Assembly: GCA_028456385.1 (NCBI GenBank)
Contig: JALNQF010000249.1
Span: forward strand, 1 to 60,998
Source: Ophiosphaerella korrae
Lineage: Eukaryota; Ascomycota; Dothideomycetes; Pleosporales; Phaeosphaeriaceae
Length of the DNA stretch: 60,998 nt
Direction: 5' to 3'
The translations under genes and the position numbers were made by a program. Below, piece by piece: positions 23,501-36,420 of this stretch (positions are counted from its first letter, which is position 1; the number at the start of each line of letters is the position of its first letter). The notes under the pieces are model-generated. The model saw only the letters and a list, made by a program, of their open reading frames with translations. It made no database searches and was not told the DNA's origin.

Positions 23501-26065
23501 ATATAATTACAGATAAAAACTAATACCTATTACTATAAATTAATAAAATATAAGATAGGCTATAGAAGGTAAAAATCTTTATAAAACTAGATATCTAAAA
23601 CGCCTACTACTAGATTAGAATTAAAAAAGGTAATAAATAGAAAATAGTAGTTAGAATACAATATAGACTATTTAAATACTTAGTTATACCTTTTAGTTTA
23701 ATAAATACACGAGTAGCCTTCTAAGAAAGAATTAATATAGTACTAAGAGAGTACTTAGACGTATTTATATATATATACCTAGATAACATCTTTATATTCT
23801 TAGAAATAGAGGAAGAACACGTATAATATATATACAAAGTACTAGAAAAGCTAGTAAAAAATAAATTATTTCTTAAGATAAGAAAATACAAGTTCTATAT
23901 AAAAGAAATAGACTTCCTTATATTTATTATTAAACTAGGAAAAATTAAGATTAACCCTAAAAAGATTAAGTCGATTAATAAATAGCTAATACTAAAGAAC
24001 CTAAAAGAGGTATAATAGTTTTATAGATTAGTAAACTTCTATAAGAAGTTAATAATAAGATAGTCTAAAGATATAGAACTAATAACTAGACTTATAAAGA
24101 AAGATACGCTATTTAAATAGATAAAGGAATACAACGAGGTATTTAACTAGATTAAAAGAAAGTTTATAGAAAATCTAGTTATTAGAATATATAACCTAGA
24201 CCTACTAGTAATAGTAAAGATAGACGTATCTAACTTAGTCTATAGAATAGTACTAATACAAGAAGATCTAAGGACTAAATAAGAATATTTAGTTAAATAC
24301 TTCTCTAAGAAAATAAAACTAGTAGAACTTAACTACTTAATCTATAATAAAGAGATACTAGCAATTTATAAAGTATTTAAATAATAGAGAGTATATTTAT
24401 TAAGAGTAAAATACTAAATAAAAGTCTATATAGACTATAAGAATCTTATAAGATTTATAATAAACAAGGACTTATTATAACGCTATACAAGATAGTAAGA
24501 ATTTCTATTAATATTTAACCTAGAAATTATATATATAAAAGAGAAAGATAACTAATTTATAGATACCTTTAGTAGAAGACTAGACTTATAAAAAGAAGTA
24601 AATATTATAGGTATAATCTTAAATAAGAATAAAGAAGGATACTTAGTTCTAAATATACTTAAAATAGCTATAACACTTAAAAGAACAAGTAATAAGCTAG
24701 ACGAATAGATTTAGAAAATAACACAAGAAGTATCTAAAGAAATAGAAAAATTAGAAACCTAGAAAAGATTTCTATAAGCTCATAGAAGAATATATATTCT
24801 AAAGAAGATTTAAAGAGAATTTATATAATAATTCTATAAATTACTAGTATATAGATACTAAGGAATTAAGAAAATACTAGATAGATATCTAAGAGATTAT
24901 TATATCCTAAGAGTAAAATAACTCGTAAAAGAAGTACTATAAGATTATATAGAATACTATAAAAATAAGTATAGTAAGTACGTACTATATAGGATATTAC
25001 AACTAGTCGAAATACCTAAATTATTATAAGGAGTTATTATAATAGACTTTATTACAAAGTAAACTAAGTTAAAAGACCTAATATTAGGAGTTAAATATAA
25101 TAGAATCCTAATAATAGTAAATAAACTTATAAAGTATATATACTTTAGACTATATAAAGAGAATAGTAAGATAGAAGTTACTATATACTAAGTCCTAGGA
25201 ACTATATTTAGTTAATATAGACTTCTAAACAAAATTATTATAGATAGAGATATAAGATTTATATTAAAACTATAGAGAATAATACTAGTATTATTAGGAA
25301 TTAAGAATATAATGTTAATAGTATACTATCTATAAATAGATAGACAATTAGAATAAATAAACTAGATAGTAGAATAGTACTTAAGATACTACTTTAATTA
25401 TAATTAGAATAACTAGGTATACTTACTACTTATAGTATAGTTAGCATATAATAGCATAATAAACATAGTAATAAGAGTATTACTTTTCTTTATAAACTAT
25501 AGATTTAATCCTAATATATATAGAACTCTAAGAAATATAGAGTCTTAGACTTTAAGAAGAGAAAACTTTACAAATAGACTAAAAGAAATATATAATTAAC
25601 TAAGATAAGATATAGAATTTTTATATAATTAAATAGTAAAGTACTATAATAAAAAATATAAAGAGAGCTCTTAATTTAGAGAAAGAGAAAAAGTATAGTT
25701 AGTTAGGAAAAACGTAAAAAGTAAACAACTAAGTTTAAAACTAGATTACGTTAAAATAGGACTATATAAGATTAAAATAAAAGTTATAATAGTTATATTT
25801 AAACTAAAGCTACTAAATAAAATAAAGATATACCTAACCTTCTATATAGTACTACTAGAAATAGTACTATAGAATATAAAACTACTAGTATATAAAGTAG
25901 ATATATATAGAGAATAGAAAGAATAAAAAGTTAAAGAAATCCTAGTATACTAGTTCTATAATAGTAAGAACTATTACTTAGTAAAATAGATAGGTATAGA
26001 TAAGAAAGAGTAACTATAAGAAGATATATAAGAACTAGAAGATAACCTTAACTACTCTAAGAAAC
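20600..26065 (+). pseudogene. C3 gag-pol (chromovirus polyprotein, RIP-inactivated)
   Basis: Plus strand, in order. Gag covers about 20,600-21,700, with a retrotransposon gag fold segment (KKFNKIRENLR..., then W/Y-rich repeats near 21,090-21,350). Two adjacent zinc knuckles follow at about 21,550-21,665; most Cys codons now read Tyr. Protease is at about 22,858-22,905 (its active-site segment degraded), RT YLDN at about 23,776-23,787, and RNase H KIDVSN at about 24,215. Integrase Asp contexts are near 25,045 (IDFIT) and 25,240 (IIDRD). The chromodomain is at about 25,925-26,060 (VKEIL, YYLVK*IGID). Stops are very dense. Confidence 0.85.
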
Positions 26066-26725
26066 TAGAAGAGTTCTAAAGTTAAAACTCTCTAAAGCGC
26101 CTTATAGTAAACTAAGAAAATCTATAATACTATTAGTAGATAGAAAAGTAATAGTAGCGCTTAATATAATAGGAGCTAGAATAGCCTCTACTATATCCTT
26201 AAGGTCTATCTTAGCTTTAAAGATATAAGACTATTTAGTTAATTTAGTATTATTATAAGCTATTATCTTATAAAAACACTTAATATAAGAATAAAGATCT
26301 ACTAGCTTATAAAGAGTAAGCTTATACTTAGCTTTAGCTTTTATAAGCTATAATAATAGTATCTCTTAAGCTTAGTTAATAGCTTACCCTATATAATTTA
26401 GTAAAAAGAGACTACGTAGAAATTAAATACTTACACTCTATAAGAGAAATACCTAAAGAAGTATACTTATATTAAATATTAGTAAAAATATACTTACTAT
26501 AATACTTACTATCTTTTATAGATAGAAGATATGTAAGCTTTAATTAAGTATAATAGGCGTAGAGAAATATTTTAAACTTATTATAAGTAATATAAGTAAT
26601 AAAAAGAAGTTTATTATAATTAGAATAAAAAGATATAGAGAATAATAAGGAACTAGAAATAAATAAAAAAACTAGACTAATAACTTTAGGCGTAGAGTAG
26701 AAAAACAAGAACCTACCTAGAGAGG
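26066..26725 (-). pseudogene. Antisense Cys-rich/coiled-coil frame in the C3 3' spacer
   Basis: Minus-strand counterpart of the C1 antisense frame. It starts with the EGFNF-like end at about 26,070-26,090 (read in reverse) and runs through the coiled-coil and Cys-rich parts towards the 3' LTR. It is too heavily RIP-mutated for a long open frame, but collinear with C1, C5, C6 and C7. Confidence 0.4.
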
Positions 26726-26732
26726 AGAATAG

Positions 26733-27174
26733 TATTATAGTTATAATAAGAGAAAACTAACTTAAGCTAATTAGCCCTACTATAGATAATAATAGTACGT
26801 ATAACCTATAGGGTAATAAACTTAATTAGAAAGTTAACTATAATAGAGATACGTAACAACTTTATAATTTACAATCTTAGTAAATATAAAGTATAAAGCT
26901 AAACACGTAATAACTTTATAATTTATAATCTTAGTAAATACAAAGTATAAAGCTAGCTAAGAAATATAAGTATATAGTTAGTAGTAATACCTATTATTAG
27001 GATAGTATTAGTAATCTAATCTTTAACTAAGAACGCTAATACTTAACATTATATATATAAATTAACTATTATTCCTAGTTATTACTAATTATAACACGAG
27101 CTTTTATTATTACCTTGTAATCTACTAACACCCTAATAGGTTATTAGGAAGTTAACTCTAGTAACCCTATTAGA
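26733..27174 (+). repeat. C3 3' LTR
   Basis: 442 bp, pairs with 20,148-20,589 and is followed by the AGTTA duplication. Confidence 0.9.
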
Positions 27175-27592
27175 AGTTAACTTATACTTAGCTTTAGCTA
27201 TAGTAAGCTATAATAATAGTTTCTCTTAAGCTCTATTAATAGCTTACCCTATATAACTTAGTAAAAAGAGACTATATATAAATTAAATACTTATACTCTA
27301 TAAGTAAAATACTAGAAGAAACGTATTTATATTAAATATTAGTAAGAATATATTTATTATAATACTTACTATTATTTAAAGATATAAAGTATAGAAGACT
27401 AAATAAAGTACAATAATAATAAAGAAATATCTTAACTTTATTATAAATAATATAAGCTATAAAAAGAAGTTAATTATATTAAGAACAAGATAGTATAAAA
27501 AGTAATAAGGAATTAGAGATTAATAAAGAAACTAGATAGATAACCTTAGCTCTAGGATAGGAAAATAAAAACTTGCGTAGAAGAGGGGATAG
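27175..27592 (+). mobile_element. Chromovirus C4 fragment c (3' spacer)
   Basis: Continues the C4 spacer after C3. It matches C3's own spacer from about 26,315 to its 3' LTR and leads straight into C4's 3' LTR. The antisense frame here is degraded beyond reading. Confidence 0.82.
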
Positions 27593-28041
27593 TATTATAA
27601 TAGTAACAAGAGAAATTAAGATAAAACTAATTAGTCCTAGCTTAGTTACTAATAAAGTATAGAGTAAGTAAGGTAATAACCTATAAGATAATAAACTTAA
27701 TTAGGAAACTAATTATAATAGAGATACGTAATAAATTTATAAATTTACAATCTTAGTAAATATAAATTTATAAAGCCAACTTTATAAATTTATAATCTTA
27801 GTAAATATAAAGTTATAAAGTACTAAAGAAAACTAAGTATATAGTAGTAATAATACGTATTATTAGTATAGTATTAGTAATCTAATCTCTAACCTAGAAC
27901 GCTAATACTTAATATTATATATATAAATTAACTATTATTTATAGTTATTACTTAATTATAATATAAGCTTTTATTATTAACTTCTAATCTACTAATAACT
28001 TTTAATAGTTACCTATAGTTAATAATAGGCGCCCTATTACA
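27593..28041 (+). repeat. C4 3' LTR
   Basis: About 449 bp, starting TATTATAATAG and ending CCCTATTACA. Related to the C3/C5 LTR sublineage but with its own subrepeat arrangement. The matching 5' LTR would lie left of this window, beyond copia-1. Confidence 0.82.
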
Positions 28042-28362
28042 ATTAGCTATATATTTTCTTCTATTATTATAGCCTATTATAAAGAGTATATTATTATTAT
28101 CTTTAGACTATTAGTAGAGAAGTATTATTATATTAAGTAGCTAAATAATAATAGTACTTACTATAGGCTATAAGAAATAATAAAGAGATAATAGATAGTA
28201 TTTAATAGTACTACTAGTACCTAAAAGAAAATAATACTTACTTTACTCTCTTTATAAGTATTAAGCCTTTTATATACTTATATAGTATACTAGCTCTACT
28301 TTAGATTATAACTATATAATATTATAATCTTTAGTATATTAGCTTTACTTCTAAGTTATACT
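28042..28362. other. Unclassified RIP-mutated relic, left part
   Basis: Not chromovirus or copia sequence that I can match. It ends at the ATACT left duplication of C5 and continues at 35,391. Conceptual translations in six frames give only short stretches with frequent stops. It is the target into which C5 inserted. Confidence 0.5.
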
Positions 28363-28803
28363 TATTATAGTTATAACAAGAGAAAACTAACTTAAGCTAA
28401 TTAGCCCTACTATAGATAACAATAGCACGTATAATCTATAGGGCAACGAACTTAATTAAGAAACTACTTATAATAGGGATATATAATAAATTTATAATTC
28501 GCGATCTTTGTAAATATAAAGTATAAAGCTAAGTACGTAATAGATTTATAATTTACAATCTTAGTAAATACAAAGTATAAAGCTAGCTAAGAAACAAAAG
28601 TATATAGTTAGTAGTAATACGTATTATTAGGATAGTATTAGTTATCTAATCTCTAACCTAGAACGCTAATACTTAATATTGTATATACAAATTAATTATT
28701 ATTTATAGTTATTACTAATTATAATATAGACTTTTGTTATTACTTCGCAATCTACTAATACTCTAAAGGTTATTAGAAAGTTGACCCTAGTGTACCTATT
28801 ACA
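28363..28803 (+). repeat. C5 5' LTR
   Basis: 441 bp, TATTATAG...CCTATTACA, followed by the gag leader (CTTTACCGATTTAGTTATTA). Confidence 0.9.
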
Positions 28804-28814
28804 CTTTACCGATT

Positions 28815-31800
28815 TAGTTATTACGAGGAGTAAAGCGTAAGTAGCGCATAGTTTAGCTAATATAATAGTAGAAAGTTTAACTAAATAAGTAGCTAAGGCA
28901 CCTATAAGTAGTTATAAATTAGAAAGTATAGTATAGGAAATAATTAAAAATCGTATAAATAATCTAATTTTAGAAAAAGAAGATATAAAGATAGTAGTCA
29001 ACGCTTTAAAGACGTAGAACAAGGAACTACAAGACTATATAAAGTAAAATAAAGAATAAATTAAAGCTATTATTAAAGGTTAGAACTAAATAGAACTAAT
29101 TACCTAAAGACTAGAGATAAGCGCGATAAAGAAACTACCTAAAATACTTATCCTTAAAAAGTTTAATAGAATAAGGGAGAAATTAAGACCTTTTATAGCT
29201 TTAGTATAACTCTAGATAGATATCTACGTACTATACTTTAATATAGTAGAAAAGAAGGTAATATATATTAGAATGTACTTTAAAGAAGATATAATAAGAT
29301 AGTCTAAACCCTATTAGATAGATTATACAATATACGCTCTAATAATATAGAAAGATAAAACTAGAGCTATTTTTAGAAGTTATAAATACTTTACTAAGCG
29401 AATAAGAGTAGTATTTAGGGATATAGATATTACTTAATAAGTAGAAGAAAAGCTCGAAAAGCTTATACAAAGTAAGAGTGTTCCTAAATATATATTATAG
29501 TTTAAATAACTATTACAAAATATAGAATAGAATAAGTTAGCCCTAATATTACGATTTAAACAAGAACTAAATACAAAAATCTAATACAAAATAATTTATA
29601 TAGAGAAACCTAGGATACTAGAAGCTCTAAAATAATAGGTAATATAAATTAATAATAATCTTTAGGAATAGAAGAAGAACAAGTATAGCAACTAACCTAG
29701 AAACTAGGATATTAGAGACTCTATAATCCTTAACGCTAACAAGAATAGAAAGAAAAAGAAGAATTAAGACTTTACGTGCTTTAACTATAGTAAGAAAAGC
29801 TACTACGTAAAAGATTACTAATTATAAAAAAAGAAGGATATAGTATATTATAAATATAGTAAACTAGGATACTTTATAAAAGACTATAGAAGTAAGGACT
29901 ATAAGAAAGATAAAGAAATATAGTTAAAGACGATAGAAAGTAAGAAAGAAGTACCTAAAGTATAGGCTAAACCTTAGGAAAAGGTAGCTAGGAGTAAAGA
30001 ATTACAATACGTAATACTCTACTAGACCTTTTATTATAAAAATAACTACTATATATATCTTTCTAGAAAGTTAGGAGTAAGATAGTTCTTATAGAAGAAT
30101 AGAGTAGTAGCAATAAAAGAAAGAATAAAAGCGTAGCTAGAAGAAATAGCTTACGTAATAGACTTGCTAGTAGAAAATCTAGAAGGGAAAAAGCCCTAGA
30201 CACTATTAATTTAGGCTAAAAGACTAGTACTAGATAAAGAGACTACTATAGCTTCCTCTAAAGGACTAAGAGAAAGTAAGAAGTAGGTTAGTATAAAAGG
30301 TATAGAGTACGCCTAGCTAGATATATATAGCTATAATAGCTATATAATAATAGATATAGGGGAATAAAATAAATAATAGAAGTTTATTTAAAAATACTTA
30401 CTAGTTATAAGTATAGAGGAAGCGTACAAAGACTAGAAAGAACGTAATCCTAAAGAAATAAAGTTTATACTATTTTAAGAATAGATAAAGTAATATATAG
30501 TTATAGTAAAAAGAATACTAATATAAAAAGAATAGTAGTTCCTTATAAGAAGAACGCGATAGATTAACAAAGCTTATATACTAAGAATACTAGTAGTATA
30601 CTATATCCTAATAATAATAAGGCCTAGTATAGATAAGTACTAAGTAGGGGACAATAAAATAATAGACCTAAAATATCTAGTACACTTTAAAGTATTATAG
30701 ATATTATACCTAGATAAGAATTATATTATATATAGGAACTCTAAAGTAAATAATAGTGTATAGCTTATAAAGAGAAGAGGCTATAATTATATAAGAGTAA
30801 TCTTAGAAGAAGATATCTAAGGATAGAAAATAATACTAGAAGAAAGTTACGTAGTAGTAAAGCCTAGACTAAAACTATCTAAGAAATACGTCTAAAGAGG
30901 ACTATAGTATAAATATACGTATAATAAATATCTAAAGTATAAAGAATACAAGCTTAAAGTAAGGCTATAGCTCTAGAAAAATAGACAATTTACAAAAATA
31001 CCTAAGTAAGAAAGGCTAGAAAGTATAAGAGGCCTATATATTATAAAGATAGGTATATACTAAGAGAAAGTAGTATAATTAATAATTAATAGTAGAGCTA
31101 CAAGAAACTTTATATTAAAGAAGTTTATAGAAATACAAAGAATACGTTATATAACAAAGAAGTACTCTTAATAACTAAGTATAATTAAAGGAAAACTATT
31201 CTAGGAACCTATTAGATTTAAAACAGCTCTCTCTATATTAGAACTAAAAGAAATAATAATTAGAAATATAGTTACAGATATAAGGACAATTAATAACAAG
31301 TAAGATATAATACTAGGTATACTATAGTTATAGATAACTAACCTATATATTAATTAGAGAATAGGAAAAATTAACTACTATAAGATAGATATATTAAAAG
31401 CTAATATAAGCACCTATAAAGGAGAATTCTCTAAAGAGTATAAAAAATAGGAGAAACAACTTATAGAGCCTAAAGACTATCTTCTAGAATATTAGCTATA
31501 GGATTTAGTAATAGACCTAAAGGAAGATAAAGACGTAGGATAGAGCCTAGTTTATAAGAAAATAGAAGAAGAATCTAAGATTAAATAAGTATTTATTAAA
31601 AACGCAATAAGAAAAGGATAGATACAAGAATCTAAGTCCTTAGTAGTACATAGACTTATATTTATAGATAAGAAAGGGATAAGTAATAAAAGACCTTACG
31701 TAGATTTTAAGAAAACTAATATAATAATAAATAAGAACTAATACTCTTTACAATAAATAGATAAAATACAAGATAAACTATAGAAAGTAAAGATATTTAC

Positions 31801-34285
31801 AAAGCTAGATATCTAAAACGCCTACTACTAGATTAGAATTAAAAAAGGAGATAAATAGAAAACTATATTTAGAACGTAGTATAGACTATATAAGTACCTA
31901 GTTATACTATTTAGACTTATAAACGTACTAGTAGCGTTCTAGAAAAGAATTAATATAGTACTAAGAAAGTACCTAGACGTATTTATATTTGTATACCTAG
32001 ACAATATCCTTATATTCTTAGAAATAGAAGAAAAACATATATAACATATATATAAAGTACTAGAAAGGCTAGTAGAAAGTAAACTATTTCTTAAGATAAG
32101 AAAATATAAGTTCTACACAAAAGAAATAGATTTCCTTAGATTTATTATTAAACTAGGAAAGATTAAGATTAACCTAAAAAAGATTAAGTTAGTTAACAAA
32201 TAGCTAATACTAAAAAACCTAAAAGAGGTATAATAATTTTATAGGTTAGCGAACTTCTATAAGAAGTTAATAGTAAGATAATCTAAAAATATAGAACTTA
32301 TAATAAAACTTATAAAAAAAGATACGCTATTTAAATAGTTAAAGGAATACGATAAGGTATTTAATAAAATTAAAAGAAAGTTTATAGAAAACTAAGTTAT
32401 CTAAATATATAACCTAGACCTACTAGTAATAGTAAAAACAGATATATCTAACTTAGTCTATAGAATAGCACTAATATAAGAAGACCTAAAGACTAAAAAG
32501 GAATACTTAGTTAAATACTTCTCTAAAAAAATAAAGCTAGTAGAGCTTAACTACTTAATTTATAACAAAGAGATACTAGTAATCTATAAAGTACTTAAGT
32601 AATAGAAAATATATCTATAAAAAGTAAAATATAGAACAAAAGTCTATATAGACTATAAGAATCTTATAAGATATATATTAAATAAGGAATTATTACAACC
32701 TAATATAAGATAGTAAGAGTTTCTATTAATATTTAATATAGAAATTATATATATAAAAAGGAAAGACAACTAACTTATATATACTCTTAGTAGAAGACTA
32801 GATTTATAGGAAGAAGTAAACGCTACTAGTATAGTTCTAGTAAAGAATAAAGAAGGATATTTAGTCCTAAATATACTTAAAATAGCTATAATACTTAAAA
32901 AAAAAGTAGCGAGCTAGACAAATAGATTTAGAAAATAACGTAAGAAGTATCTAAAGAAATAAAGAAACTAGAAATCTAAAAAGGATTTATATAAGCCTAT
33001 AGAAAGATATATATCCTAAAAAAGATCTAGAAAGAATTTATATAATAATTCTACAAATTATTAGTATATAGATACTAAAGAATTAATAAAACCTTAGATA
33101 AGCTACTATAAGACTACTATATCCTAAAAGTAAGATAACTAGTAATAGAAGTACTACAAGACTATATAGAATATTATAGAAACAAGTATAGTAGATATAT
33201 ACTATATAGAATATTATAACTAGTAGAAGTACTAGAATAACTATAGAGAGTTATTACAATAGACTTTATTATAAAACTACTAAAGTCTAAAGATCTTATA
33301 TTAAGAATTAAGTATAATAGAATCCTAATAATAGTAGATAAGCTTATAAAGTACTTATACTTTAAACTATATAAAGAAAAAAGTAGAATAGAAGTAGTTA
33401 TACACTAGGTTCTAAGAACTATAATTAGTTAATATAGACTACTAGACAAGATAATTATAGATAAAAATATAAGATTTACATTAAAAGTATAGGGAATAAT
33501 AATAGTATAATTAGGAGTTAAATACGTAATGTCTATAGTATATTACCTGTAAATAGATAGATAATTAGAACGAACAAATTAAATAGTAGAGTAGTACTTA
33601 AGATACTACTTTAACTATAACTAGAATAACTAGGTATAGTTACTACCTATAGTAAAGTTAGTATATAATAGCGTAAAGACTATAGTAATAAAAGTATTAC
33701 TCTTCTTTACAAACTATAGATTTAATCCTAGTATATACTAAATATTAAGATTAGAGGAATCTTAGTCTTTAAGAGGAGAAAACTTTACTAATAGACTTAA
33801 AGATATATATAATTAATTAAGATAGGACGTAGAGTTCTTATATAATTAAATAGTAAGATACTATAATAAAAAATACGAAGAGGGACTTTAATTTAGAGAA
33901 GGAGAAAAAGTATAGTTAGTAAGGAAAAACGTAAAGAGTAAACAACTTAGCTTAAAACTAGATTACGTTAAAATAGGACTATATAAAGTAGAAAAGAAAG
34001 TTATACTAGTTATATTTAAGCTAAGATTACTAAATAAAATAAGGATATACCTAACCTTCTACGTAGTACTATTAGAGATAGTACTATAAAAAGTAGAACT
34101 ACTAGTATATAAAGTAGATATATATAGAGAATAAGAAGAACAAGAAGTTAAAGAAATCCTATAGTATTAGTTCTATAATAGTAAAAACTACTACTTAGTA
34201 AAATAGATAGGTATAGACAAGAAAGGGTAACTATAAGACAATATATAGGAACTAGAGGATAACCTTAATTACTCTAAGAAACTAG
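28815..34285 (+). pseudogene. C5 gag-pol (chromovirus polyprotein, RIP-inactivated)
   Basis: Plus strand, in order. Gag runs from about 28,815. Zinc knuckles lie at about 29,770-29,825 (FTCFNYSKKSYYVKDY, one Cys kept, others Tyr) and about 29,840-29,890. Protease is at about 31,075-31,110 (INSRATRNF), RT YLDN at about 31,996-32,007 and RNase H from about 32,440. Integrase Asp contexts are near 33,256 (IDFI) and 33,460, with a DR-x-LER-type stretch near 33,555-33,575. The chromodomain is at about 34,135-34,270 (QEVKEIL, YYLVK*IGID). Gln and Trp codons are replaced by stops throughout. Confidence 0.87.
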
Positions 34286-34945
34286 AAGAGTTCTAAAGTT
34301 AAAACCCTCTAGTACGCTTTATAGCAAACTAAGAAAATTAGTACTACTAATAATAAATAGAGAGACGTCTTAAACGTCTAATATAATAGGAGCTAGAGTA
34401 GCCTCTACTATGTTATCTAAATCTATCTTAGCCTCTAAGGCACGAGACAATTTAGATAATTTAGCGTTATTATAAGCCTTTATCTTATAAAGACACTTAA
34501 TATAAGAATAAAGATCTACTAGCTTATAAAGAGTTAGCTTGCGTTTAGCCTTAGCCTCTATAAGCTATAATAATAGTATCTCTTAAGCTTAGTTAATAGC
34601 TCGCCCTATATAATTTAGTAAAAAGAGACTATATAGAAATTAAACACTTATACTCTATAAGAGAATTACTAGAAGGAGTATATTTAAATTAAATATTAGT
34701 AAGAATATACTTACTATAATACTTACTATCCTTTAAAGATATAAGATAAGTAAGCTTTAATTAAGAACAATAGGTATAGGGAAATATTTTAACCCTATTA
34801 CGAGTAACACGAGTAATAAAGAGAAGTTTATTATAATTAGAATAAGAAGATATAGAGAATAATAAAGAACTAGAAATAAATAAAGAAACTAGACTAATAA
34901 CTTTAGGCCTAGGGTAAAGAAATAAGAACTTACCTAAAGAAGAGA
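34286..34945 (-). pseudogene. Antisense Cys-rich/coiled-coil frame in the C5 3' spacer
   Basis: On the minus strand the spacer begins its downstream end with GVLEGFNF (about 34,290-34,320 read in reverse), identical to the C1 antisense frame. The coiled-coil and Cys-rich parts follow towards the 3' LTR. Broken by stops. Confidence 0.42.
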
Positions 34946-34949
34946 ATAG

Positions 34950-35390
34950 TATTATAGTTATAACAAGAGAAAACTAACTTAAGCTAATTAGCCCTACTAT
35001 AGATAATAATAGTACGTATAATCTATAGGGTAACAAACTTAATTAGAAAACTACCTATAATAAAGATACGTAATAAATTCGTAATTTACAATCTTAGTAA
35101 ATACAAAGTATAAAGCTAAGTACGTAATAGATTTATAATTTGTAATCTTAGTAAATACAAAGTACAAAGCTAGCTAAGAAATAAAGGTATATAGTTAGTA
35201 GTAATGCGCATTATTAGGATAGTATTAGTAATCTAATCTCTAACCTAGAACGCTAATACTTAACATTACATACATAAATTAATTATTGTTTATAGTTATT
35301 ACTAATTATAATATAGACTTTTATTATTACCTTGTAATCTACTAATACCCTAAAGGTTCTTAGGAAGTTAACCTTAGTATACCTATTATA
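34950..35390 (+). repeat. C5 3' LTR
   Basis: 441 bp, pairs with 28,363-28,803 and is followed by the GTACT duplication. Confidence 0.9.
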
Positions 35391-36420
35391 GTACTAGAGT
35401 TTATAAAAGTTTTAAGTATTTAGAAAACTTTTATTATAAGCTCTTAGTACTTTATAGTAGCTTTTAGTATTTTATTAATAGATTTTATAGTTAAATACTT
35501 ACTAACTCCTCTACTTTTTTAATTATAGATAGCTTAAAAGCTTATACTTTAATACTTCCTATTATAGTAAAAAACTCTAGTTTATTAAAGTTAGTATTAC
35601 TAGTATATATAGCTACTTTAACTAAGTGTTTATAGTAGTATTTATAAAGCTAAAAATAAACTATATTAAGTAGCTATAAGTCTTATAAAGTATAAAGTAG
35701 TAGTATAAATAGTATTATCTAGTAATTATTATAGTATTAAAAAAACTTAAAAGTTAAGTAAGTACTAAACCTATCTAAGATAAGTAGTTTCTAAGTACTT
35801 AGTATAGTAATAAGTAAAAGTAAAAGTACTTTAGCTACTCTAGTCTAAGTATATTATTTATATAGCTACTACTTAAAGCTATACTATACTTACTAAGTAG
35901 AGTTATCTAAGTATACTATTTTTTAAGATATATAGTGCCTTTAGTAATAAGTATTAGTAGTAGTATATTACTAATAGTATTTAGTATCTCTATTATAAGA
36001 ATAAAATTATAATGTATTTTACTTATATTACTTTATTAGTAGTCTTAATTAAAAGTTAGTCTAATTTATATTATACTAGTTAGTGTAGCAGATACTATAT
36101 TTTATTATAACTTCTTTTAACTCTATAAAATAGTAAGTATAGATATTAAGCTACGCGCTCGTAAGCTTTATAAGCTCTTAAGTCTTCTAGTAGACTCTAT
36201 AGTAGTTAGGATTTTACCTAAGCTAGTGCGCGATAAAGTACTAGCTAACTAGAGGAGCTTAACTAGATAGATTGTTATTATCTAAGATACTGTAGATAGT
36301 ACTTTGTAGCTGTAGTACTAGAGCTAGTATGTATAACTAATTGTAGTAAGCGATATATTGTCTTATAGTCTCCTCCTACGCAGCGTTAAGACGTCTATTT
36401 ATAGCTAGGCGCGAGATTTT
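35391..36420. other. Unclassified RIP-mutated relic, right part
   Basis: Continuation of 28,042-28,362 after C5. Stops are dense at first. From about 36,100 the sequence is milder, and a plus-strand frame stays open for some tens of codons (RARKLYKLLS...KLVRDKVLAN near 36,150-36,250), but I recognise no family. CpG-containing words return after 36,340, marking the fade-out of RIP into the island. Confidence 0.45.

Larger units (their letters stand above)
20148..27174 (+). mobile_element. Full-length chromovirus C3 (7.03 kb)
   Basis: LTRs at 20,148-20,589 and 26,733-27,174 (442 bp each) are flanked by AGTTA duplications (20,143-20,147 and 27,175-27,179) inside the 3' spacer of the older C4. 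The spacer text reads continuously across the insertion when compared with C3's own copy near 26,300. The LTRs belong to the sublineage with a roughly 54-bp tandem subrepeat. LTR ends have mutated from TG/CA to TA and GA. The interior is strongly RIP-mutated. Confidence 0.93.
28363..35390 (+). mobile_element. Full-length chromovirus C5 (7.03 kb)
   Basis: LTRs at 28,363-28,803 and 34,950-35,390 (441 bp each). The 5-bp duplication reads ATACT on the left (28,358-28,362) and GTACT on the right (35,391-35,395), differing by one G/A change of the RIP type. Closely similar to C3 throughout, with the same layout and LTR sublineage. Confidence 0.92.
1..36420. other. Left AT-rich, RIP-mutated transposon block
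   Basis: The whole stretch is strongly enriched in TA dinucleotides and poor in CA/TG. Every transposon reading frame in it is littered with TAA/TAG stops at positions where the family has Gln (CAA/CAG) or Trp (TGG). Catalytic Asp and Gly codons often read as Asn, Arg or Ser (GAC to AAC, GGA to AGA). This is the C-to-T-at-CpA pattern of repeat-induced point mutation, a fungal defence against duplicated DNA. Composition recovers gradually between about 36,050 and 36,600. No host gene is visible in this block. Confidence 0.9.

Noticed and set aside
1..36420. AT-rich block as mitochondrial DNA or a plasmid
   Set aside because: Contents are nuclear LTR retrotransposons and a pogo element with target duplications. 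No mitochondrial genes or tRNAs are present.
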